Shown here: piece by piece, positions 1-6,535 of the stretch
How positions within the stretch are numbered: the stretch's first letter is position 1
Layout of the letters: every line of letters begins with the position of its first letter
Source of the DNA: Bacteroidales bacterium UBA1725
GTDB lineage: Bacteria > Bacteroidota > Bacteroidia > Bacteroidales > UBA932
NCBI GenBank assembly: GCA_002315815.1
Contig: DCIN01000039.1
Coordinates: forward strand, 51,654-67,752
Reading direction: 5' to 3'
DNA: 16,099 bases
Made by a program: the position numbers and the translations under genes
The notes under the pieces: model-generated
The model's input: only the letters and a program-made list of their open reading frames with translations
Database searches by the model: none
What the model was told of the DNA's origin: nothing

Positions 1-30
1 TGTAGTTATTGATTGTGTAGTTATTGATTA
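1..30. repeat. 15-base tandem repeat (2 copies) over the stop codon of the glycosyltransferase gene
   Basis: Bases 1-15 and 16-30 are two copies of a 15-base unit differing only at the last base (TGTAGTTATTGATTG and TGTAGTTATTGATTA). The array may continue left of the window. The minus-strand stop codon TAA of the glycosyltransferase (21-23) lies inside the second copy, so the array begins in the last codons of the gene and runs into its 3' flank. Confidence 0.75.
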
Positions 31-1346
31 TGTGAATTCAGCATTATTCTGGCCTGAATCTCCCAAGTGCGGAGACGGTCCTTGTAAAGATTGTTCGCGT
101 TCTCTTTATCCACAGACAGGGCGGCATCGGAATTGCCATCCCAACGGCGGCAGTTGTACATTACATCGTAAATACGTCCTATTCTGTACTCCCTGCAAAT
201 CCTGAGTGCCACGGCATAGTCCTCGCCGTATTTGGTAACGGGGAAACCGACTTTGCGGACGAGTGGGGTCCAGAAACCTCGCGGTGCTCCGAGTCCATTG
301 ATTCTCAATGCATTGTTGCGTCCGTTGTCATCGGTCCATTCGCTGTGGTCTATCACTCCGGGAGGTAGCGGATTAAGGTCAAAGTCCGTGATACGGTAGG
401 TTCCGATAACCATAGGACAGTTCTGAGCCCGGAAGGCTTCAACAAATTTCTGAACAGTATCAGTACCCGAATAGACATCATCAGAGTCGAGTTGCAACGC
501 GAAGCGTCCGCAGTCGGGATGACGGAGGGCGGTGTTCCAGTTGCCCCCGATGGCGTGATAGCCTTGATCCTGTGCGATATATATCAGGCGGGGGTCATTG
601 AAGGACTTTATCACCTCCACGGTACCGTCTGTAGAATTGTCATCCACTACTATCACGTTGAAGGGGAAGCTGCATTCCTGCTCCAGCGCTGAACGGATTG
701 CATCCCCTATTGTATGAACACGGTTGCGGCAGGGGATGACAACCGACGCCTCACAGGCAAATTCGCCATCGTCCAGATTCACTTCGGTGAACTCCGGTTT
801 CAGATATGCCCCTACAGCCTTGAGATGGTCGGTGCAGACTTTCTCACATTCAATCTGTACGTCCCTGTTCCTGGGATTGACATAGTCGAAGAGCCTTTCA
901 CCCGTCCTGCGCCCGTCCGTTTCCACCTCGGTGTAAAGGTACTCATTGATATGCACCAGATTTCCCAGACGCGATGCAATGAGCCTGAGTTCATAAAGAC
1001 CGGCATATTTCCTGTCCTCCGTCATTATGGAACAGGCATCGCGAAGGACTGAGCTGCGGAACATCTGCACACCTCCGAAATCGAAATCGTCCCTGAGAGA
1101 ACCCGGCTGACAGTCTATCACCGGAGCCTCACGCACGACTCCTCCTCTGGAGATGAAACGGTCGGAATAGACCATCGCTGCACCGGTTTGTTCTGCGACC
1201 TGCAGAAGCCTTTCAGGACCCTGCTGCACCCAGACAAGCTCAGAAGGACTTGTACAGAACAGAACATAAGGGGTCTCACAGGATGAAGCTATCTGTTTGA
1301 TGCAGTCGGAAGACACACGTGACGGGACATCGAATCTGGTGAACAT
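21..1346 (-). CDS. Two-part family 2 glycosyltransferase
   Basis: Predicted cytoplasmic glycosyltransferase of 441 residues that would move a sugar from a nucleotide-sugar to an unknown acceptor. The C-terminal half (about residues 200-420) is a standard GT-A family 2 domain: SVVIPCRNR strand (201-209), VVDDNSTDGT nucleotide-binding motif (233-242), and a metal-binding DxD-type motif in LQLDSDD (285-291). The N-terminal half (about 1-195) resembles the later part of another GT-A domain (MVYSD, then GSLRDDFDFG) but lacks the first nucleotide-binding strand, so it is probably non-catalytic. The frame opens with TTG at 1355; ATG at 1346 is preferred because it lies just downstream of a TAnnTTTG promoter element and gives MFTRFDVPS. 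From memory, similar two-part proteins are widespread in Bacteroidales. The substrate cannot be deduced. Its gene end lies in a tandem repeat. Confidence 0.85.
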   Translation of the reverse strand: MFTRFDVPSRVSSDCIKQIASSCETPYVLFCTSPSELVWVQQGPERLLQVAEQTGAAMVYSDRFISRGGVVREAPVIDCQPGSLRDDFDFGGVQMFRSSVLRDACSIMTEDRKYAGLYELRLIASRLGNLVHINEYLYTEVETDGRRTGERLFDYVNPRNRDVQIECEKVCTDHLKAVGAYLKPEFTEVNLDDGEFACEASVVIPCRNRVHTIGDAIRSALEQECSFPFNVIVVDDNSTDGTVEVIKSFNDPRLIYIAQDQGYHAIGGNWNTALRHPDCGRFALQLDSDDVYSGTDTVQKFVEAFRAQNCPMVIGTYRITDFDLNPLPPGVIDHSEWTDDNGRNNALRINGLGAPRGFWTPLVRKVGFPVTKYGEDYAVALRICREYRIGRIYDVMYNCRRWDGNSDAALSVDKENANNLYKDRLRTWEIQARIMLNSHNQ

Positions 1347-1352
1347 ACATCG

Positions 1353-1360
1353 CAAAAATA
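1353..1360 (-). promoter_or_regulatory. Bacteroidota -7 promoter element for the two-part glycosyltransferase
   Basis: The minus strand reads TATTTTTG, an exact match to the Bacteroidota -7 consensus TAnnTTTG. The start ATG at 1346 begins only seven bases after the element, so the predicted transcript start falls almost on the start codon. No good -33 TTTG is visible. Confidence 0.5.
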
Positions 1361-1372
1361 ACGATTTTTTTA

Positions 1373-1380
1373 TATATTTG
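1373..1380 (+). promoter_or_regulatory. Bacteroidota -7 promoter element for the mannosyltransferase-tex pair
   Basis: TATATTTG is an exact match to TAnnTTTG and ends five bases before the ATG at 1385. If the element works at its usual distance, transcription starts at or next to the A of the ATG, giving a leaderless mRNA. No -33 TTTG is evident upstream, where the sequence is filled by the oppositely oriented element. Confidence 0.5.
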
Positions 1381-1384
1381 TGTT

Positions 1385-2098
1385 ATGAAGAATCTCGTTA
1401 TCATTCCGACTTACAACGAAATCGAAAACATTTCAAAGATATGCAGGGCGGTCTTTGCCCTGAAGGAAGAATTTGACATCCTGGTTGTCGATGACGGATC
1501 TCCGGACGGTACTGCCGATGAAGTGAAACATCTGCAGGAAGAATTCGCCGGGAGGCTGCTGCTGTTGGAAAGGAGCGGAAAGCTCGGGCTCGGCACGGCA
1601 TACATCGCCGGCTTCCGTAAAGGACTCGATCTGGGATACGACTACATTTTCGAGATGGACGCCGATTTTTCACACAATCCATCCGACCTGCCCAGACTTC
1701 TGCGGGCTTGTACGGATGAAGGGGCTGATGTATCCGTAGGTTCAAGATACTGCAACGGAATCAGAGTTGTCAACTGGCCCCTCGGGCGCATTATGATATC
1801 CTATGGGGCATCGCTTTATGTAAGGGCGGTGCTGGCCTCCGGAGTGCACGACAGTACGGCGGGCTTTGTGTGCTGGTCACGCAAGGTATTGGAAACAATG
1901 AATCTTGATGCTGTCGGGATGAAAGGCTATGGATTCCAGATAGAGATGAAATATACGGCCAAGAAAATGGGATTCAAAATCAAGGAAGTGCCGGTGATTT
2001 TCGTAAACAGGGTGGAAGGCAGTTCAAAGATGTCCGGAAGTATTTTCGGTGAAGCGTTCTGGGGCGTTCTGGCCCTGAGATTCAGAAAGTTCAAATGA
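1385..2098 (+). CDS. Polyprenol monophosphomannose synthase-like glycosyltransferase (GT2)
   Basis: Predicted to transfer mannose (or a related hexose) from GDP-mannose to polyprenyl phosphate at the inner face of the cytoplasmic membrane, making the lipid-linked sugar donor used by envelope glycosylation enzymes. The 237 residues are a single DPM1-type GT-A domain: IPTYNE near the N-terminus, VVDDGSPDGT (about 34-43), the metal-binding DAD (92-94) followed by FSHNP, a conserved QIEMKYTAKKMGFKI stretch, and EGSSKM near the end. There is no C-terminal membrane domain, so it belongs to the short soluble or peripheral form. The family assignment is firm; the sugar and lipid are inferred. The stop overlaps the tex start (ATGA at 2095-2098), implying translational coupling. 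Confidence 0.9.
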   Translation: MKNLVIIPTYNEIENISKICRAVFALKEEFDILVVDDGSPDGTADEVKHLQEEFAGRLLLLERSGKLGLGTAYIAGFRKGLDLGYDYIFEMDADFSHNPSDLPRLLRACTDEGADVSVGSRYCNGIRVVNWPLGRIMISYGASLYVRAVLASGVHDSTAGFVCWSRKVLETMNLDAVGMKGYGFQIEMKYTAKKMGFKIKEVPVIFVNRVEGSSKMSGSIFGEAFWGVLALRFRKFK

Positions 2099-4299
2099 AA
2101 GAAATATATCTTGCAGAAATAGCGGGCCGCCTTCAGCTCAAGGATTGGCAGGTCGAGAATTGTGTCCAGCTCTTCGAAGACGGTGACAGCATACCCTTCA
2201 TCAGTCGCTACCGCAAAGAGAAGACGGGTGGAATGGACGATGCCCAGGTAGCGGAAGTGAAGCACTGGGCCGATCTGTTTTCAGAGATGGAAAAACGAAA
2301 GGAAACCGTTCTCAAGACCATTGATGAAGCGGGAGCCCTCAGCGACGATTTACGGTTAAGGATAGAGAATTGCGTGTCAGCAACCGAACTGGAAGACATC
2401 TACCTTCCCTGGAGGCCCAAGCGCCGCACGAGAGCCACGGCAGCGAAGGAACTCGGACTGGAACCCCTGGCTGACCTTATGTGGAATCTGAAGACACGGA
2501 ATCCGGAGCTGTCCGCAAAAGCTTTCGTTAAGGGTTCGCCCTCTCTGGGCGGGAAGGCCGGAGCAGAAGACGTGCAGGCGGCACTTGCCGGTGCCCGTGA
2601 CATCATTGCCGAGAGATTGAGCGAGACCGCAGTCATAAGGGAGAATCTCCGGGCGGCATACAGGCTCAGGCGCATCGAGGCGAGCGTGACCAAGGCCGGA
2701 AAGGAGAAGGCAGAAGCCGACAAGTACCGCAGTTATTTCAATTTCTCAATGCCGCTCAGCCGTATTCCGTCCCACAATCTGCTGGCGGTCCTGAGAGCGG
2801 AGAAAGAGGGTTTTCTTTCCGTAAGCATAGACTCAGACCTACAGAAATGCTCCAACAAGATTTATTATGACTTCTGCAAGGAGCACGGCTATCCTGCCGA
2901 AGCTCTTGCAGAACAGATAAAGGAGGCTGTGGAGGATTCGTTCAAGCGTCTGCTTGACCCGTCGATATCCTCGGAGACCATACGGGAAGCCAAGGAAAAG
3001 GCTGATTTGGAGTCAATACGTGTGTTCGGAGAAAATCTCAGACAGCTACTTCTTGACGCCCCGGTCGGGCAGAAGCGCACTATGGCCATAGATCCGGGAT
3101 TCCGCAACGGCTGCAAGATAGCCTGTCTGGACGAACAGGGAGCTCTCCTTCATCACACTGTCATATTCCCCCACCCTCCTCAGAATGATAAGGTGAAATC
3201 CCTTGCAATCATTCAGAAAATGTTGGAAGACTATGGGATACAGGCCATCGCAGTAGGAAACGGCACAGCATCGCGCGAAACTGAAGATTTCCTCAGGAAA
3301 GTCTGTCTTCCGGAAGGCTGCAAGGTATGGACGGTGAGTGAGGACGGAGCCTCAATATACAGCGCGTCGGAGGTGGCCCGCAAGGAATTCCCGAACGAGG
3401 ACGTGACGGTACGCGGTGCGGTGAGCATAGGGCGCAGGTTGATGGACCCCTTGGCCGAACTTGTGAAGATTGACCCCAAGAATCTGGGAATAGGACAATA
3501 CCAGCACGACGTGGACCAGAACCTGCTGAAGGAAAAATTGGACAACACCGTGGAATCCTGCGTGAACGCGGTGGGAGTGAACCTCAACACCGCAAGTTCG
3601 TATCTGCTATCATACGTGTCGGGCATCGGACCTGCTCTGGCAGGGAACATAGTGGCCTGGAGAACAAGCAACGGAGGATTCAAATCCAGAGAAGAACTCA
3701 AGAAAGTGCCAAGGCTCGGAGCCAAAGCCTATGAGCAGTGTGCCGGATTCCTGAGGATACGCGGAGCCGCGAACCCGCTGGACAATTCTGCAGTACATCC
3801 TGAGTCTTACGGCATCGTGGACAGGATGGCAGAAACTCTGGGCGTGTCCACAAAGGAACTTGTGGGCAATGCGGAACTTTGCGCCGGAATCAAGCCGGAG
3901 GACTATGTGAACGACAAGGCCGGTCTGCCGACAATCAACGACATACTGAAAGAACTGGCAAAACCGGGACTCGACCCACGCGAGAAAGCATCCCAATTCA
4001 GCTTTGCCGATGACATTCATTCGATGGATGATCTGAAACCCGGTATGCAACTCCCGGGAATCATAACCAACATAACAAACTTCGGAGCATTCGTGGACAT
4101 TGGTCTTCACGAAAACGGACTCATTCACGTGTCGAATATGGGAGCACGGGGAATTGATCCGTCCAGAGTGGTCAAACTGCATCAGCAGGTTCAAGTGAGC
4201 GTCGTGAGCGTGGATACGGAAAGAGGGCGAATCGGGCTGAGGCTAATCAATCCACTCAATCCACTCAGTCCCCTCAGTCCCCTCAGTCCCCGAAAGTGA
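2095..4299 (+). CDS. tex: Tex family S1 RNA-binding protein
   Basis: Tex is a cytoplasmic nucleic-acid-binding protein, homologous to eukaryotic Spt6, linked to transcription. The 734 residues show the full family order: N-terminal Tex helical region (about 1-190, with PFISRYRKEKTGG and EDIYLPWRPKRRTR), a YqgF/RNase H-like domain starting at MAIDPGFRNG (about 330-450), helix-hairpin-helix motifs (SGIGPALAGNIVAWR, about 508-560), and a C-terminal S1 domain (about 647-720, GIITNITNFGAFVDIG and GLIHVSNM). The start ATG overlaps the stop of the upstream glycosyltransferase by 4 bases. After the S1 domain the protein ends in a short tail of NPL/SPL tripeptides encoded by a 9-base tandem repeat. 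The last 17 bases overlap the end of the convergent ClC gene. Confidence 0.97.
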   Translation: MKEIYLAEIAGRLQLKDWQVENCVQLFEDGDSIPFISRYRKEKTGGMDDAQVAEVKHWADLFSEMEKRKETVLKTIDEAGALSDDLRLRIENCVSATELEDIYLPWRPKRRTRATAAKELGLEPLADLMWNLKTRNPELSAKAFVKGSPSLGGKAGAEDVQAALAGARDIIAERLSETAVIRENLRAAYRLRRIEASVTKAGKEKAEADKYRSYFNFSMPLSRIPSHNLLAVLRAEKEGFLSVSIDSDLQKCSNKIYYDFCKEHGYPAEALAEQIKEAVEDSFKRLLDPSISSETIREAKEKADLESIRVFGENLRQLLLDAPVGQKRTMAIDPGFRNGCKIACLDEQGALLHHTVIFPHPPQNDKVKSLAIIQKMLEDYGIQAIAVGNGTASRETEDFLRKVCLPEGCKVWTVSEDGASIYSASEVARKEFPNEDVTVRGAVSIGRRLMDPLAELVKIDPKNLGIGQYQHDVDQNLLKEKLDNTVESCVNAVGVNLNTASSYLLSYVSGIGPALAGNIVAWRTSNGGFKSREELKKVPRLGAKAYEQCAGFLRIRGAANPLDNSAVHPESYGIVDRMAETLGVSTKELVGNAELCAGIKPEDYVNDKAGLPTINDILKELAKPGLDPREKASQFSFADDIHSMDDLKPGMQLPGIITNITNFGAFVDIGLHENGLIHVSNMGARGIDPSRVVKLHQQVQVSVVSVDTERGRIGLRLINPLNPLSPLSPLSPRK
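4249..4293. repeat. 9-base tandem repeat (5 copies, last partial) shared by the tex and ClC gene ends
   Basis: Five consecutive 9-base units: AATCCACTC twice, AGTCCCCTC twice, then AGTCCCCGA. On the plus strand each unit codes Asn-Pro-Leu or Ser-Pro-Leu in the tail of Tex. On the minus strand each CTCA junction carries TGA in the ClC reading frame (4283-4285, then 4274-4276, 4265-4267, 4256-4258), so the ClC stop codon is itself repeated. A gain or loss of units keeps both frames intact. Confidence 0.85.
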
Positions 4300-6037
4300 T
4301 TTCCTTGAGTTCGGCCCGATAGGCCATCAGAATCCTGGATTTGGAAATGAATCCGAGATACCTGCCGTCCGAATCCAGAACAGGAAGACGCCAGGCTCCT
4401 GTGTTGTCGAACTTACCTATTACCGAATCCATTCTCTCATCGATTCCGACTGTTGCCGGAGCAGCCTCCAAGAAATTGTAAACGTGCAGTTCATCGTAGA
4501 GGTCGGGGCGGAGTATGAGTCTTCTGGTATTGGCCACGTCCACCATTCCCTGAAAATGTCCCTCGCCGTCCAGAACGGCCACTACCGCGGCATCGTTGCC
4601 GGAAATCGCCTCAACAAAGAGGCGCAGGGTGTCATTGATGTTAACCTTGGGATATTTGTCCCTCACGAGTTTGGATGTCTGAAGCAGGGTCAGGACTGCC
4701 TGATCGCTGTCGTGTGTGAGAAGGTCGCCGCTCTGGGCTATTCGCTTGGTGTAGATGGAATACTTCTCGAATATTCTTACTGTGCCGAAGGATATTGTGG
4801 AAGTGAGAATGAGAGGAACGAAAAGCTCGTATCCCCCTGAAATCTCTGCAATAAGAAAAATAGCGGTCAGAGGAGCCTGCATCACACCGGCCATCAGTGC
4901 CGCCATTCCGACCAGCACGAAATTGCTTTCAGGCACCCCTGCACCAAGAAGATTGAAACAGCGGACTGATGCAAATCCCAGGATGGCACCCGAAAATAAA
5001 GTCGGGCCGAATGTACCGCCGACACCACCTCCTGAGTTTGTGAATGTCATTGCGAAGACCTTGAAAAAGAATATGAGCAGAAAGAACAGGGGTACTGCCC
5101 AATTGTGCAACGCATTGCCGGAAACAAATCCGGAAACATCCACCGACCAGTCCCTTCCGTTGAGCAGATTCCGGACTGTCTCATAGCCCTCGCCGTAGAG
5201 CGGAGGAAATATAAAGAGAAGAATTCCCAGAGCTGCGGCGCACATAGCCCACCTGAAGTATGGACTGCGTATTTTGCCCAGTCTGTCTTCGAGAAACAAT
5301 GTAGTCTTGGTGAAGTACAGCGAACCAAGCCCCATCATAACGCCCAAAAGTATATACCAGGGCGTGTTCCCCATAGAGAAAGGTTTGATGCTGCAATCAA
5401 AGAATGGCTCCTGACCCAGAAGGAGCCACGAGACCATTGCCGATGAAATAGTGGAAAGCAGCAAGGGAAGCATTGAGCTCATCGACACGTTGAAGAGCAG
5501 AATCTCCATAGTGAAGATAACGCCTGCAAGCGGAGCCTTGAAGATGCCGGCAATCGCCCCTGCCGCACCGCAGCCGAGGAGAATGGTAACACTTCGGTAG
5601 GACATTCCGAATCGTATGCCTATATTGGATCCTATAGCGGCACCGGTTTGTACAATGGGAGCTTCAGCTCCAACTGAACCGCCAAATCCTATTGTCAGTG
5701 AGGATGTCAGTACCGGACTCCAGATATTGTGTCCCTTGATGCGGGATTCGTTGCGGGAAAGAGCCAGCAGGACTTTGGTCACCCCGTGGCCTATGTCCTC
5801 CCGCACAACGAATCTGACCAACAGCAGAGAAATCAGCATACCCAATCCGGGAAGCAGGAGGTAAAAGATTCCCTGAAATCCTGATTCTCCAAGGAGAAAG
5901 GACTTCACAAGGGACACCACCTTGGTCAGGACTACAGCGGCGAGACCGGAAGACACACCGGTCAGGAGACTGAGGACAAGAAGTTTGTGTTTCTCCGTCA
6001 GCAGACCGTCAAACTTCGGAAGCCTCGTCCTCTCCAC
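4283..6037 (-). CDS. ClC-family chloride channel/transporter with CBS domain pair
   Basis: Inner-membrane anion channel or anion/proton exchanger, 584 residues from GTG 6037. Hydrophobic ClC helices fill about residues 15-425. Filter motifs are recognisable but diverged: GHGV where many have GSGIP, GAEAP for GREGP with the gating glutamate kept (E125), and GTFGP for GxFxP (341-345). In the FTMEIL segment (E178, I179) the second position, glutamate (E203) in E. coli ClC-ec1, is isoleucine, as is typical of channel-type ClCs. A CBS pair occupies about 440-575. The frame is open to ATG 6166, but that would overlap the upstream gene by 158 bases; GTG 6037 overlaps by 29 and leaves about 15 residues before the first helix. 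The start is therefore uncertain. The 3' end overlaps tex by 17 bases. Confidence 0.93.
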   Translation of the reverse strand: MERTRLPKFDGLLTEKHKLLVLSLLTGVSSGLAAVVLTKVVSLVKSFLLGESGFQGIFYLLLPGLGMLISLLLVRFVVREDIGHGVTKVLLALSRNESRIKGHNIWSPVLTSSLTIGFGGSVGAEAPIVQTGAAIGSNIGIRFGMSYRSVTILLGCGAAGAIAGIFKAPLAGVIFTMEILLFNVSMSSMLPLLLSTISSAMVSWLLLGQEPFFDCSIKPFSMGNTPWYILLGVMMGLGSLYFTKTTLFLEDRLGKIRSPYFRWAMCAAALGILLFIFPPLYGEGYETVRNLLNGRDWSVDVSGFVSGNALHNWAVPLFFLLIFFFKVFAMTFTNSGGGVGGTFGPTLFSGAILGFASVRCFNLLGAGVPESNFVLVGMAALMAGVMQAPLTAIFLIAEISGGYELFVPLILTSTISFGTVRIFEKYSIYTKRIAQSGDLLTHDSDQAVLTLLQTSKLVRDKYPKVNINDTLRLFVEAISGNDAAVVAVLDGEGHFQGMVDVANTRRLILRPDLYDELHVYNFLEAAPATVGIDERMDSVIGKFDNTGAWRLPVLDSDGRYLGFISKSRILMAYRAELKEITFGD

Positions 6038-6377
6038 CGTACTGGGAAATATTGTCGTCCGGCAGGGCGTTATTCTCAGAAGAAGTGTCCGCAACGGAGC
6101 CCACAACCTGCTCGTTTTCTGCATCTTCTTCACCCTCAAGCCATTTCTCAATATCTTCGGCATCATCCACCTTCACTTTTATCTTCACGAGATAAATGGC
6201 ATCGGGAATCTCGATGCAAACGGCATAGAAAGATGTGCCGTCCGGTTTCGGGTATTTCGTAAGGTCATTGAGATAATCGCTGAACCCGTTGGGATACTTC
6301 TCCACAAATGCCTCAGCGAGTTCGGGAGACATATTCTCATAGCTTACAATATGCCGTTTCTTTGTATCAGTTGCCAT
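6009..6377 (-). CDS. Conserved small acidic protein upstream of the ClC gene, function unknown
   Basis: 122 residues, no signal peptide or membrane segment, so probably cytoplasmic. The N-terminal part (about 1-78) looks folded, with KKRHIVSYENM, a segment around VEKYPNGFSDYL, and beta-like YLVKIKVKVDD. From about residue 80 it becomes a low-complexity, strongly acidic tail rich in Glu, Asp, Ser and Asn. The N-terminal pattern resembles small conserved Bacteroidales proteins I recall but cannot name. It overlaps the ClC gene by 29 bases on the same strand, indicating co-transcription and coupling, which suggests but does not prove a role with the channel. I assign no biochemical function. Confidence 0.8.
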   Translation of the reverse strand: MATDTKKRHIVSYENMSPELAEAFVEKYPNGFSDYLNDLTKYPKPDGTSFYAVCIEIPDAIYLVKIKVKVDDAEDIEKWLEGEEDAENEQVVGSVADTSSENNALPDDNISQYGGEDEASEV

Positions 6378-6396
6378 TGCTTTTCAATTTGGACTG

Positions 6397-6404
6397 CAAT
6401 AATA
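6397..6404 (-). promoter_or_regulatory. Possible -7 element for the small acidic protein-ClC operon
   Basis: The minus strand reads TATTATTG, one mismatch from TAnnTTTG, 19 bases before the ATG at 6377. No correctly spaced -33 TTTG was found, so this is tentative. Confidence 0.25.
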
Positions 6405-6495
6405 GAACATATTTCTCAAAAAAAATAGTCCGGACCCAAAAAGAGAGTAAAATTCAGCTATTTTGAAACAGTTTCTGTTTTTTATGATTCTTTGT

Positions 6496-6526
6496 TTTGC
6501 AATCTGACGTTTTTTTTGGAATTTTG
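6496..6526 (+). promoter_or_regulatory. ygiQ: Candidate -33/-7 promoter of the radical SAM gene
   Basis: TTTG at 6496-6499 is followed after exactly 19 bases by GAATTTTG at 6519-6526, one mismatch from TAnnTTTG, matching Bacteroidota promoter spacing. The element ends nine bases before the ATG at 6536, implying a leader of only a few bases. Its position supports ATG 6536 over the upstream TTG at 6497, which would lie inside the promoter. Confidence 0.4.
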
Positions 6527-6535
6527 GCTTCCGTT

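Noticed and set aside
3610..4194. 194-codon open frame antisense to tex
   Set aside because: It lies fully within a strong conserved gene and has no recognisable domain; typical antisense frame shadow.
6038..6166. 43-codon N-terminal extension of the ClC protein to ATG 6166
   Set aside because: It lies wholly inside the small acidic protein gene in another frame and is arginine-rich and unlike ClC N-termini; GTG 6037 gives a normal short overlap.
6466..6480. AAACAG-TTT-CTGTTT inverted repeat before ygiQ as a terminator or operator
   Set aside because: Only six A/T-rich pairs in an AT-rich gap; too weak to separate from chance.
6497..6535. TTG start for the radical SAM protein
   Set aside because: It falls in the predicted promoter, and the ATG at 6536 begins the conserved YgiQ N-terminus.
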